Origin: Chloroflexota bacterium
Lineage (GTDB): Bacteria > Chloroflexota > UBA4733
Assembly: GCA_023489405.1 (NCBI GenBank)
Contig: JAMDCW010000050.1
Location: 6,818 to 40,002 of the forward strand
Direction: 5' to 3'
Length of the DNA stretch: 33,185 bases
Below, in pieces: positions 1 to 7,901 of this stretch. The translations under genes and the position numbers were made by a program. The notes beneath the pieces are model-generated. The model did not search any database, was not told the DNA's origin, and saw nothing but the letters and a program-made list of their open reading frames with translations. Each line of letters begins with the position of its first letter. Position 1 is the first letter of the stretch.

Positions 1-66
1 GCCATGCATCGTATTAATGGGATCTGTCCAAAGTGTAAAGGTAAGGGGCGTATCAGCGTCCGTTGA
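1..66 (+). CDS. 3' end of an unknown protein with a CxxC knuckle (partial)
   Basis: The first frame is open from the window edge to a TGA at 64-66 and encodes a 21-residue tail ending ICPKCKGKGRISVR. The CPKCKGKG motif resembles one half of a zinc ribbon. The stop shares one base with the murT ATG (TGATG), so the gene probably lies in one operon with murT and is translationally coupled to it. The gene cannot be identified from this fragment. Confidence 0.6.
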   Translation, partial: AMHRINGICPKCKGKGRISVR

Positions 67-1463
67 TGAGTTACTCCCTACGTCTCCTCACTGCCATCGC
101 TGCGGCTAAGGCTGCTCGAACTCTGAGCCGTATCTGTAGACATGGTGGTAGTACTTTCCCCGGAATTGTTGCAGAACATATTGCTCCCGGAATCAGCCGG
201 CAGCTTGCTCAACAGCTCACTCGCGGACGTTTTCTCGTGTCTGGTACGAATGGTAAAACGACTACCACGCGCGTATTATCTGCAATTCTTCGCCACGCTG
301 GGTGGCGAGTCGTGCATAATCGTCAGGGAGCGAATCTTCCTTCCGGAATCGCTGCTACATTAGTGTTAGCAACAGATCCTTTGGGAAGCTTAAATGCTTA
401 TGCCGGACTGTTTGAAGTTGATGAAGCATATGTTCCCGCTATTACCACGATCATCCAGCCAACAGTCGCCTTGCTCCATAACCTTTCTCGCGACCAACTA
501 GATCGCTATGGTGAGCTTGATCATCTTCTCCGCTTATGGCGAGAGACATTCGTCGACCATCCAACAAGTGCAACCGTTGTAGCGAATGCTGATGATCCTC
601 TTGTCGTTCGAGCGCTTGAGCATATCGAGACACCGATAGTCTGGTATGGATTTAGCCTTCCAGAGAGCCAGAACAGTACACCGATCGATTTCACTGATGC
701 GCGGTATTGTTCTTGTGGAGCAGTGCTATCGTATCGCTCCATACTATATGGACATTTTGGACAGTGGTACTGTCGGCAGTGCGGTCGTGAGAGGCCGCCG
801 CTGGACGTTTCAGGGTCACAGCCAATCCTTCGCGGAGCAGCAGGCTCTCGCTTCTCTGCCAAAATAGCGGACGCTCATTTTGATATCACCATCCAGTTGC
901 CCGGGTTCTACAACGCGGCGAACGTATTAGGCGCTTTGGCGGCTGCTGTTGCCGGAGGAGTGCCCCCTAATACTGCGGTGGCACCATTGGCACAGATCTC
1001 CCCAGCATATGGTCGGGGCGAGCTCGTCGAGAGCGAGTCGCATCGCTTGCGGCTGTGGCTCGTCAAAAATCCAATGGGCTTCTTACAAGCGCTCACTACA
1101 GCATTGTATGATCAATCTCCTCGTGGAGTGCTCTTAATGGCAATCAATGATCGTATCGCCGATGGCCAAGATGTTTCCTGGCTATGGGACGTAGATTTTG
1201 AAAAGGCCTTGACGGCGGACTCTTTCTCGGCCATCGTCTGTTCCGGAACCCGAGCGTGCGACATCGCCGTACGTCTCAAGTACGCCGGTATGCCGGTAGA
1301 TCGATTGATTATTCGCGAACAGCTACTTACCGGTGTAGAGACGGCCTTTGCGCTTGCACAGGGTGACAGCATACTTCCTGTATTTGCCACGTATACCGCA
1401 ATGAGAGCATTACGTGAGTTGTTCGTCCGGCTCCGTTGGGTTGGCCCGGAATGGGAGGTTTGA
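66..1463 (+). CDS. murT: Lipid II isoglutaminyl synthase, Mur ligase-like subunit MurT
   Basis: MurT works with GatD to amidate the D-Glu of lipid II to D-iso-Gln at the inner face of the membrane, using ATP. The Mur ligase ATP-binding loop GTNGKTTTT starts near residue 60. A four-cysteine insertion (C215, C217, C236, C239) matches the zinc ribbon that separates MurT from ordinary Mur ligases. The C-terminal third, with NPMGFLQAL and an INDRIADGQDVSWLWDVDFE stretch, fits the DUF1727 domain. The length, about 465 residues, is near the family norm. ATG at 66 is preferred because it overlaps the previous stop; a TTG at 63 is also open. The gene overlaps or abuts gatD, its obligate partner. The family assignment is firm; the reaction is inferred from homologues. 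Confidence 0.93.
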   Translation: MSYSLRLLTAIAAAKAARTLSRICRHGGSTFPGIVAEHIAPGISRQLAQQLTRGRFLVSGTNGKTTTTRVLSAILRHAGWRVVHNRQGANLPSGIAATLVLATDPLGSLNAYAGLFEVDEAYVPAITTIIQPTVALLHNLSRDQLDRYGELDHLLRLWRETFVDHPTSATVVANADDPLVVRALEHIETPIVWYGFSLPESQNSTPIDFTDARYCSCGAVLSYRSILYGHFGQWYCRQCGRERPPLDVSGSQPILRGAAGSRFSAKIADAHFDITIQLPGFYNAANVLGALAAAVAGGVPPNTAVAPLAQISPAYGRGELVESESHRLRLWLVKNPMGFLQALTTALYDQSPRGVLLMAINDRIADGQDVSWLWDVDFEKALTADSFSAIVCSGTRACDIAVRLKYAGMPVDRLIIREQLLTGVETAFALAQGDSILPVFATYTAMRALRELFVRLRWVGPEWEV

Positions 1464-2205
1464 CGCAATAGAAATTCGCCTCGCATTTCTGTACGCTGAC
1501 CTTATGAACATCTATGGTGATCGCGGCAATGTTATCGTGCTGTCGCGTCGCGCCAAATGGCGTGCCATTGATATTTCGGTTCAGGCTGTGGGTGTGGGAG
1601 ACTCGTTAAGTGTCGGGGCCTTTGATCTCATCTTCATCGGCGGTGGTCAAGATCGGCAGCAAACGTTGATGGCGACGGATCTTCACCGAAAGGCCGGGGT
1701 ATTGCGCCGCATGATGGCGGACCACTGTCCAGTTCTCGCTGTGTGTGGTGGCTATCAGCTTCTTGGTCATGTATATCGCGATAACGAGGGACACCAACTA
1801 GAAGGCATAGGGATCTTTGACGCCGTTACCGAACATCCAGGTGATCGAGCTCTACGGTGTATTGGCAACACCGTCGTCGCTTGCGACTGGTTTGGTATGG
1901 GCGCCACACTGGTAGGTTTTGAAAATCATGGAGGGCGGACTTACCTAGGTCATGCTCAACCTCTAGGGCGTGTACTGAGTGGCTTTGGTAACAATGGTTG
2001 CGATGGTCTAGAAGGAGCAATCGCAGGATCAGCGTATGGCACCTATCTTCACGGACCGCTCCTCCCTAAAAATCCTTGGTTCGCTGATCATTTGTTACAC
2101 CTCGCCCTACGTTATCGCTATGGAAAGGACATCCCCCTGCAACCATTAGACGATGTACTCGAAGAACGCGCGCACACGACTATTGCTGGTCGTATCCTAC
2201 GGTAA
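1441..2205 (+). CDS. gatD: Lipid II isoglutaminyl synthase, glutaminase subunit GatD
   Basis: GatD is the class I glutamine amidotransferase that supplies ammonia to MurT. The N-terminal signature LYADLMNIYGDRGNVIVLSRR is typical of GatD. The nucleophile Cys lies in AVCGGYQLLG (codon 1744-1746) and the catalytic His in YLHGPLLPKNPW (codon 2050-2052). The start is uncertain. GTG 1414 and TTG 1441 are the only standard in-frame starts near the conserved region, and both lie inside murT. Homologues begin close to EIRLAFLY, and the only good ribosome binding site (GGGAGG, 1453-1458) sits nine bases before an ATA at 1468. I list TTG 1441 as a compromise. The murT-gatD order and overlap match known operons of Gram-positive-type bacteria. 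Confidence 0.9.
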   Translation: MARNGRFDAIEIRLAFLYADLMNIYGDRGNVIVLSRRAKWRAIDISVQAVGVGDSLSVGAFDLIFIGGGQDRQQTLMATDLHRKAGVLRRMMADHCPVLAVCGGYQLLGHVYRDNEGHQLEGIGIFDAVTEHPGDRALRCIGNTVVACDWFGMGATLVGFENHGGRTYLGHAQPLGRVLSGFGNNGCDGLEGAIAGSAYGTYLHGPLLPKNPWFADHLLHLALRYRYGKDIPLQPLDDVLEERAHTTIAGRILR

Positions 2206-2231
2206 TGTCTTCAGCAAGGCGATTGCCCTCG

Positions 2232-3236
2232 CTAAATATTCATCTGCAGTTGTACTGTCGTACCCTGAGCTGCTGCTTGATACAGTGCTTCAATGATGTA
2301 GGTATTGGCAACTCCGTCCTCAGCCGGTTGGAGCAGTTTTCCTTCCGCCACCGAGCGGGCAAAGTGATCCGCTTCTAGTGCGTACTGGTTGGTCGCTGGA
2401 ATCTCGAATGTTTCAACGTTGTTCCCCCGAATCAACCTGATTGTGACTAGATTTGTCCCAGGCGTAAAGGCACGGTCGGCGATAATCATTCCTTCACTAC
2501 CAGCAACCTCATATCTGCCCCCGCTCCCAGTTTCGAGACTGCAATCTACTATTCCTAGGCGACCTTCTGAGAAAAGGAGAATGCCGCCTAGTGACACATC
2601 AACACCATAGACCGGATCACGATGTTCAAAGGCGCTAGCGGCAATCGGCTCAGCTTCGAAGAGGAATCGAGAGGCATTGACGGCGTAACATCCTACATCC
2701 ATAAGGGCTCCACCTTCAAGCTCTGCGTTCATGCGGATGTTCGAGTCAGGGTTGCGCAAGGTGAAGCAAAAAGAGGCACGTATGATGTGGATTTCGCCTA
2801 TCGCTCCTGCGGCGAGGAGCTCCTTCACTTTTGTGTGTTGGGGGTGATGCCGATACATGAAGGCTTCCATAAGAATGATGTCTCGTTGTGCGCAGCTTTC
2901 CGCCACTTCTCGAGCCGCCGAGACTGTCCGGGCGAGAGGTTTTTCGCAAAGTACGTGCTTGCCCGCTTCTGCAGCTCGACGTGCCCAAATTGCATGCAGG
3001 CGATTCGGTAAGCTAATGTACACGGCGTCGATATCAGGATCGCTTAACAGCTCATCATAGGTTCCATAAGCCTTGGGTAGGTTGAGCTGAGCCGCGACAC
3101 GCTGGGCCTGCGTGAGGTCTCGACTGGCTATGGCAGATACCACACAGAGTTCACTGCTTGATTGTACTGCCGGTATGAACTGGCTCACTCCGATGCGAGC
3201 AGTGCTGATTACTCCAAATCGCAGTTTTTCTTTCAC
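2232..3236 (-). CDS. Gfo/Idh/MocA family NAD(P)-dependent oxidoreductase
   Basis: This 334-residue protein has an N-terminal Rossmann fold (LRFGVISTARIG) and the family motif CEKPLARTV, whose Lys is the usual catalytic or substrate-binding residue. The C-terminal alpha/beta domain carries GGALMDVGCYAVNASRFLF, which resembles the dihydrodiol/D-xylose dehydrogenase branch. The substrate is unknown; cyclic polyols or sugars are usual for the family. GTG at 3236 is supported by AAGGAGG nine bases upstream. The gene stands alone, convergent with gatD and divergent from the NAD salvage operon, so the 158-bp gap before 3395 holds both promoters. A second, distant family member lies at 12382-13464. 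Confidence 0.88.
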   Translation of the reverse strand: MKEKLRFGVISTARIGVSQFIPAVQSSSELCVVSAIASRDLTQAQRVAAQLNLPKAYGTYDELLSDPDIDAVYISLPNRLHAIWARRAAEAGKHVLCEKPLARTVSAAREVAESCAQRDIILMEAFMYRHHPQHTKVKELLAAGAIGEIHIIRASFCFTLRNPDSNIRMNAELEGGALMDVGCYAVNASRFLFEAEPIAASAFEHRDPVYGVDVSLGGILLFSEGRLGIVDCSLETGSGGRYEVAGSEGMIIADRAFTPGTNLVTIRLIRGNNVETFEIPATNQYALEADHFARSVAEGKLLQPAEDGVANTYIIEALYQAAAQGTTVQLQMNI

Positions 3237-3288
3237 GGAACCTTGCCTCCTTCCCCCAAGAAGAACACCAACTTGCCAGCCAGACCAT

Positions 3289-3304
3289 CATACATTCCAG
3301 TATG
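3289..3304. promoter_or_regulatory. Imperfect palindrome, candidate operator in the divergent region
   Basis: CATAC and GTATG arms flank six bases between the oxidoreductase and the nrtR-like gene. The right side contains CCAGTATG, which resembles CCAGTATAC sites at 7373 and 21910. An operator for the NrtR-like protein is possible but not shown. Confidence 0.25.
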
Positions 3305-3357
3305 TGAGCGTAGTAGCGATAGGGAAAGAGGATACATCGATACCGAGGCGTAATGAG

Positions 3358-3387
3358 TTGACACGGATGAGCGATTCGGGCTATAGG
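3358..3387 (+). promoter_or_regulatory. Sigma-70-type promoter of the nrtR-pncA-pncB operon
   Basis: A perfect -35 box TTGACA (3358-3363) is followed after 18 bp by TATAGG (3382-3387). The predicted transcript would start close to ATG 3395, so either the mRNA is nearly leaderless or translation starts at the in-frame ATG at 3407 or 3410. Confidence 0.5.
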
Positions 3388-3394
3388 TGAGTGG

Positions 3395-4123
3395 ATGCAA
3401 CATGAAATGATGGAAATTCGCGAACATCCCCTCGTTACAGTGGATGTGGTCATCCTTACGATACAGCTCACTACCCTTAATGAAGGGGAAGAATGCCTAC
3501 AAGTGCTGCTTGTCCAACGTAAGCAGCACCCCTTTTGGGAACATTGGGCGATTCCTGGGGGCTTTGTTTTGCACAATGAACGGCTCGATGATGCTGCTCA
3601 ACGTGAACTCCGGGAAAAAGCTGGAGTATCGAAAGTCTATCTCGAACAGCTCTACACCTTTGGCGAGCCGGCCCGTGATCCCAGAGCGCGCGTTATTACC
3701 ATCTCGTATTATGCGCTCGTTCGGAGTAGCGATCTCACAATTCATGCCGATGAAGCGGGACTTACTGTTGCGTGGTTCCCCGTGACCGCGCTTCCTGAGC
3801 GTATGGCCTTCGATCATCGCACAATCGTCGAAACGGCCGTAGAGCGCGTACGTAGCAAAGTGGACTATGCCCCAATTGCTTTTCAGTTTGTTCCCGATTT
3901 ATTCACAATGGCAGAACTGCGCCACGTTTATGAAATTATCCTAGAACGTAAGCTGGATCCGGGGAATTTCATCCACAAAGTGCTAGCCTCGGGTCTAGTA
4001 GAGGCGACAGCTTTTCACCGCAGTGGAAATCGACATCGCCCACCGCGCCTGTATCGCTTTATAGGTCTACGTGAGGAGGCGGGCTTACACTCTACTCATA
4101 ATGTGAAAGGGAGGAGAGTATGA
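3395..4123 (+). CDS. nrtR: NrtR-like Nudix-domain transcriptional regulator of NAD metabolism
   Basis: The 242-residue protein has an N-terminal Nudix domain and a C-terminal winged helix. The Nudix box spans G56 to V78 with E62, R70, E71 and E74 in place, but K75 replaces the last metal-binding Glu (RELREKAGV instead of REUxEExGU). The stretch from about residue 160 (FTMAELRHVYEIILERKLD, then FIHKVLASGLVE and PPRLYRF) matches the NrtR winged-helix domain. NrtR proteins use a catalytically weak Nudix fold to sense ADP-ribose and repress NAD biosynthesis or salvage genes. The direct neighbours are pncA (ATGA overlap) and pncB, which strongly supports this role. Start ATG 3395 is provisional; ATG 3407 and 3410 are in frame. 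Confidence 0.87.
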   Translation: MQHEMMEIREHPLVTVDVVILTIQLTTLNEGEECLQVLLVQRKQHPFWEHWAIPGGFVLHNERLDDAAQRELREKAGVSKVYLEQLYTFGEPARDPRARVITISYYALVRSSDLTIHADEAGLTVAWFPVTALPERMAFDHRTIVETAVERVRSKVDYAPIAFQFVPDLFTMAELRHVYEIILERKLDPGNFIHKVLASGLVEATAFHRSGNRHRPPRLYRFIGLREEAGLHSTHNVKGRRV

Positions 4124-4728
4124 GCGCTGCCCTAATTGTCGTCGATGTACAGCGTGATTTCTGTCCGGGAGGTGCGCTTGCAGTGCCTCGAGGAGATGAG
4201 GTTATTCCTACCCTGAATACGTACCTACGTCGAGCTCAGCAACATGGAATACTTGTGTATGTTTCTCGCGATTGGCATCCCCAACGATCTACACATTTCC
4301 AAGCCTATGGAGGACCGTGGCCAGTTCATTGTGTGCAAGAAACGGCGGGAGCAGCTTTCCACCCGACTCTGGAACTACCTAGCAATGCCGTTGTCGTCTC
4401 CAAAGGTATGGGAGCTACCGATGATGGGTATTCTGCTTTTGAAGCCCAAACGGATGGCGGGCTCTTTTTAGAAGATGCTCTCCGCACCGAAGACATCGAT
4501 TGCTTGTGCATTGGTGGTTTAGCAACTGACTACTGCGTGCGCGCCACGGTGCTTGAGGCTTGTTCCAAGGGATTCAGGACAATTCTGCTCCTCGATGGTA
4601 GTCGTGGGGTAAACGTTGCTCCAGGTGATTCCGAACGTGCCATTGTCGAAATGGTGCGAGCAGGCGCTTATGTAACAACACTCGAGCACATCGGAAAGCT
4701 TCAACCAGAGCTCGCGCCGGAGAGGTAG
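4120..4728 (+). CDS. pncA: Nicotinamidase
   Basis: The enzyme hydrolyses nicotinamide to nicotinate and ammonia, the first step of deamidating NAD salvage. The isochorismatase-like fold shows the full catalytic triad: D9 (VVDVQRDF), K95 (VVSKGM) and C139 (ATDYCV). The metal ligands are D51, H53 and H59 in SRDWHPQRSTHF. At 202 residues it has normal family length. The start overlaps the regulator's stop (ATGA) and has GGGAGGAG just upstream. Its product feeds the next gene, pncB, six bases downstream. Confidence 0.95.
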   Translation: MSAALIVVDVQRDFCPGGALAVPRGDEVIPTLNTYLRRAQQHGILVYVSRDWHPQRSTHFQAYGGPWPVHCVQETAGAAFHPTLELPSNAVVVSKGMGATDDGYSAFEAQTDGGLFLEDALRTEDIDCLCIGGLATDYCVRATVLEACSKGFRTILLLDGSRGVNVAPGDSERAIVEMVRAGAYVTTLEHIGKLQPELAPER

Positions 4729-4734
4729 CTTAGG

Positions 4735-6135
4735 ATGTCCTATAATCGCACTGCGTGGCGTCAAGACATCCACCCCGGCTTGCTTACTGACATGTATCAC
4801 CCCGATGCTGCCTACATAAGCTGGCTCAACGGCCGCAATGGAGTTGCTACTTTTGACCTGTATACACGAAAAGCGCCATTCGATGGCTCTTATCTACTAT
4901 TCGCTGGGTTAGAGCAAGCTCTAGAGTTCATACGAGATTTTCGTTATACACCTGAAGACTTGCGTTTTTTAGCCCAGATCCGTGATTATCACCCCGGTTT
5001 TTTGGAAGAGCTGGAAAGCCTCCGTTTCACCGGGGATCTCCTTGCAATGCCTGAAGGGTCAATAGCATTTCCTAATGAGCCATTGCTGCGTGTCACTGCA
5101 CCGTTTCGCGAGGCGCTGCTCGTTGAAGCTGGCCTCCTCAATGCGATCAATCTTGCCACGCTCATAGCGACAAAAGCGTCACGTATCGTGTATGCTGCCA
5201 GGGGACGTCGCGTCTCCGAGTTTTCTTTCCGGCGTGCCCAGGAGCCATTTGTCGTAGCGCGTTCAGCATTCATTGGCGGCTGTTCCAGCACCTCCTTCCT
5301 CGCAGCCGCATATCAGTATCGTCTCTTGGCCACTGGGACGATTCCCCATGCACTCGTGCAGATCTTCGAGGATGAGCAGTCAGCATTTGAAGCCGTAGCA
5401 CGGACATATAATCGCTACACGCTCTTGCTCGATACGTACGATGTGCAACGTGCGATTCATGTCGCTGTGGATGTCGCTCTTGCCACCCAGCGCGAATTAG
5501 GGCATACGCTTGCTGCTGTGCGCTTAGATAGTGGTGATTTGCTCAACGATAGCCTGCTCGTCCGGGCAGTGTTGGATGAGGCAGGGCTTGCGGAAGTCAG
5601 AATTCTTGCGAGTGGAGACCTCGACGAGTTTTCTATTGCTGATCTATTGGCGAACGGTGCACCAATCGACGGTTTTGGCGTTGGTACACACCTGGGTGTT
5701 GGCGCCGGATCGGTAACGCATGGCATCCCTGGAGGTTTCCTTGGTGGAGTATATAAGCTCGTACACTATGCCGATACTATTCAAGACGATCGTCCGCTGA
5801 TGAAACACGCCCCTGGTAAAGCAACGTGGCCAGGTAAGAAGGAAGTCTATCGTGTTGGACAGTATGAGCACGATGTTGTCGCCTTAGAAGCAGAGCCAGC
5901 TCCACCAAGAGCAACGCGACTATTGCGACCTGTAGTGCGTAATGGGGTAGTATTATCGGGGAGTCTACCCCCACTTAGCGAAATCTGGGAACTGGCTCAG
6001 CGTAATCTTCAATCATTGCCTGAGTGCTATCGTCTTCTCAAAGATGCAGCCGCCTACCCCGTGCAATTCAGCAGAGCACTGGAGAACTTGCGGAAGGAAC
6101 TTGCACATGAGGAAAAGACAGAGAACGGTGCATAG
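4735..6135 (+). CDS. pncB: Nicotinate phosphoribosyltransferase
   Basis: The enzyme couples nicotinate and PRPP to nicotinate mononucleotide, with ATP hydrolysis in many members. The N-terminus has the family pattern LLTDMYHPDAAYISW and ATFDLYTRKAP. TGTIPHALVQIF contains the conserved, phosphorylatable His (H205). AAVRLDSGDL and IDGFGVGTHLG form the phosphate-binding region. Its 466 residues are usual. The gene sits six bases after pncA, so the three genes form one salvage operon, probably under control of the NrtR-like protein. No terminator with a T-run follows. Confidence 0.95.
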   Translation: MSYNRTAWRQDIHPGLLTDMYHPDAAYISWLNGRNGVATFDLYTRKAPFDGSYLLFAGLEQALEFIRDFRYTPEDLRFLAQIRDYHPGFLEELESLRFTGDLLAMPEGSIAFPNEPLLRVTAPFREALLVEAGLLNAINLATLIATKASRIVYAARGRRVSEFSFRRAQEPFVVARSAFIGGCSSTSFLAAAYQYRLLATGTIPHALVQIFEDEQSAFEAVARTYNRYTLLLDTYDVQRAIHVAVDVALATQRELGHTLAAVRLDSGDLLNDSLLVRAVLDEAGLAEVRILASGDLDEFSIADLLANGAPIDGFGVGTHLGVGAGSVTHGIPGGFLGGVYKLVHYADTIQDDRPLMKHAPGKATWPGKKEVYRVGQYEHDVVALEAEPAPPRATRLLRPVVRNGVVLSGSLPPLSEIWELAQRNLQSLPECYRLLKDAAAYPVQFSRALENLRKELAHEEKTENGA

Positions 6136-6139
6136 CTGG

Positions 6140-6337
6140 TTACACACCTTTCTCGATGATCGACCGTAGCTCTCGTACAGTGGCCCGCACGCGAGTCTCA
6201 TAGAGCTCTTGGTCGAGTTTGTTGAGTTGCCGTTGAGCACTGTAGGAGCTATCGTCATTCTGGTATACCCCATATTGCTCTCTGACTTCTCTGGCTAGGA
6301 TTAAGGAAATCGCATAAGATGTATCACTTTTTGACAA
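6140..6337 (-). CDS. Possible small coiled protein of 65 residues
   Basis: A minus-strand frame between pncB and the GNAT gene encodes a hydrophilic, probably helical protein (YSAQRQLNKLDQELYETRVR near the middle). Its codon choices (CTC, GAG, CGG, ATC) look like genuine coding rather than a shadow, and no plus-strand gene covers most of it. Against it: the start is TTG at 6335-6337, the ribosome binding site is poor, and the first 19 bases overlap the start of the divergent GNAT gene. No function can be proposed. Confidence 0.4.
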   Translation of the reverse strand: MSKSDTSYAISLILAREVREQYGVYQNDDSSYSAQRQLNKLDQELYETRVRATVRELRSIIEKGV

Positions 6338-7332
6338 GCGGCAAGCTTTCCAGCGGCGAGGCTGTTGACTTTGGCTATGTTGAGGCTCCTGATCTAGAGT
6401 GGTCTGGTCGGCTGCTCACCTTTCTCGCACACAAGGCGCCAGACTGGCGCTTTCACCTGGAGCGAGCCTTCGTGGACTCGCTTGATGGGTTACGCACTCG
6501 CTTCTATATCGCTACGGTGCATGAGGAACTGGTCAGCCAGGTGATGATTTCGGATGCACGCGGTTGTGGCATCCTGAGCCACGTGTTTACCGCGCCGCAA
6601 TGGCGGCGGCGAAACGCTTATCGCCAGCTCATGGCGATCCAGATGGAACATTGCGCAGCGAGCGGTATCAAGATCCTTACCCTGAGCACAGGCTTCAATA
6701 CCCACCCATATTGGATCTATCACTCGTTTGGCTTCCGTTCCATTGCGCCGGGATCTGGGGCAATGATGTGGAAGGTGTCGCCGGAGAGTGATCGCGAACT
6801 GCTGCAGCCTTCCGCAACTGTTACGACCCGAGCGCTGCGGTGGGAGGATTGGCCTGTGCTTAACGTCTCAGCAGTTCAGCCGGTGATGCCTTCTGAACCA
6901 TTGCCTCGATTCTCCACCATGGGGGTGAGTGGTCAGGGAAATCTCGAAGGCTCATTCATCTCTTTTCAGAGGCGAATACAAGCCTTTGATACAGAATTCC
7001 AGCGTGTTCAAGTGACAGAGCACGGCGCAGTAGGGGGATGGTGTTTCTTCAGCCCGGACCCTGGTTGGTTTAATCGCGTATGGCGGGCGGATATCTGTGC
7101 GCTGCCAGCATTTACGGAGATTTGCTCTCAGTCGCCTGATAGTATGTCCTGGCCAGAGGCGCCAATCTGGACGGTTACCACATCTGATAAGGGGAAAGCG
7201 CAGTGGCTTCATACCCTTGGCTTCTCTCAGCGCACTGTGCTGAAAGGTTGGTTGGAACGAAAAGGGTATCCTATGGACGCTGAAGTGTGGGAACGACCGT
7301 TTGTCTCAAAGAGCACGTTCCTCAATAAATAA
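6319..7332 (+). CDS. GNAT-fold acetyltransferase-like protein, possibly two GNAT halves
   Basis: Residues 60-150 show the GNAT core: strands around FYIATVHEELVSQVMIS, then ILSHVFTAPQWRRRNAYRQL and PYWIYHSFGFRSI. The last of these is the usual C-terminal GNAT motif. In the acetyl-CoA pyrophosphate loop the expected RGxG glycines are replaced (WRRRNAYR), so activity is not assured. Residues 165-337 may be a second, more diverged GNAT-like half ending in QWLHTLGFSQRTVLKGWLER. ATG 6319 is preceded by AAGGAAA at good spacing. Substrate and role are unknown, and the gene seems to be its own transcription unit. Confidence 0.65.
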   Translation: MYHFLTSGKLSSGEAVDFGYVEAPDLEWSGRLLTFLAHKAPDWRFHLERAFVDSLDGLRTRFYIATVHEELVSQVMISDARGCGILSHVFTAPQWRRRNAYRQLMAIQMEHCAASGIKILTLSTGFNTHPYWIYHSFGFRSIAPGSGAMMWKVSPESDRELLQPSATVTTRALRWEDWPVLNVSAVQPVMPSEPLPRFSTMGVSGQGNLEGSFISFQRRIQAFDTEFQRVQVTEHGAVGGWCFFSPDPGWFNRVWRADICALPAFTEICSQSPDSMSWPEAPIWTVTTSDKGKAQWLHTLGFSQRTVLKGWLERKGYPMDAEVWERPFVSKSTFLNK

Positions 7333-7372
7333 GGTTGGTGCGTTTGGGACATAGGATCAAAGGTTGAGTTGT

Positions 7373-7384
7373 CCAGTATACTGG
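7373..7384. promoter_or_regulatory. Perfect 12-bp palindrome CCAGTATACTGG with an embedded -10-like TATACT
   Basis: This palindrome lies 43 bp before the two-TM protein gene that opens the 7428-11377 cluster. It contains TATACT, so a repressor bound here would block a promoter. The -35 region is not clear. Confidence 0.4.
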
Positions 7385-7427
7385 CTGGGATGTCAGTAGG
7401 GGATAAGCCTCTGGCGGAGGAAACAGC

Positions 7428-7832
7428 ATGACCACACCTCGTTACGAGCGCGAAATTCGCTCTATCCTTGATGGTATTTCGGATTTTCCGGGAGATTATT
7501 CATCACACAGTCACGGCATACCCCCTCGTAACCGGCAATCGCCTCGTTCATTGAGAGTACAGTTACTCAGTACGAGAGACGCGCTACTCCTAGCCGGTGC
7601 GCTCGTTATCTTTGCCCGTTTCGGGGGCATACTTATCGGAGCAGGTGCCAGTTTTCTCCTCGGTATTGTGGCGGCATTCCTCGTCATCTACGGTATCTTG
7701 CTCGCCTTCACCCAAGCATTGTTCGTTCAGAAGCATCCGCATATGTGGCGTGGACGGGTAATTGATTATCCACGTTCTACTGTACCGCCCTGGTGGTCGC
7801 GTCTTCAGCGTTGGTTCCGTCCGCGATACTGA
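7428..7832 (+). CDS. Small two-TM membrane protein of unknown function
   Basis: The 134-residue protein has a hydrophilic N-terminal region with RYEREIRSILDGISDFPGD, then two probable membrane segments at about 51-72 and 75-98. A short basic C-terminal tail is rich in Trp and Arg. ATG 7428 has GGAGG seven bases upstream. It is the first gene of a run in one direction and ends 69 bases before the c-di-AMP receptor gene. I recognise no named family. Confidence 0.75.
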   Translation: MTTPRYEREIRSILDGISDFPGDYSSHSHGIPPRNRQSPRSLRVQLLSTRDALLLAGALVIFARFGGILIGAGASFLLGIVAAFLVIYGILLAFTQALFVQKHPHMWRGRVIDYPRSTVPPWWSRLQRWFRPRY

Positions 7833-7901
7833 GAAGCTCATGTGTCAGCTCAGGTCGGAGAATGCTACACTGGTGCTAGGCTTGGGAGTAGGACATCATA
7901 C

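Noticed and set aside
521..862. 113-residue minus-strand frame inside murT
   Set aside because: It is antisense to a clearly conserved region, including the four-cysteine zinc ribbon, and has no sensible domain.
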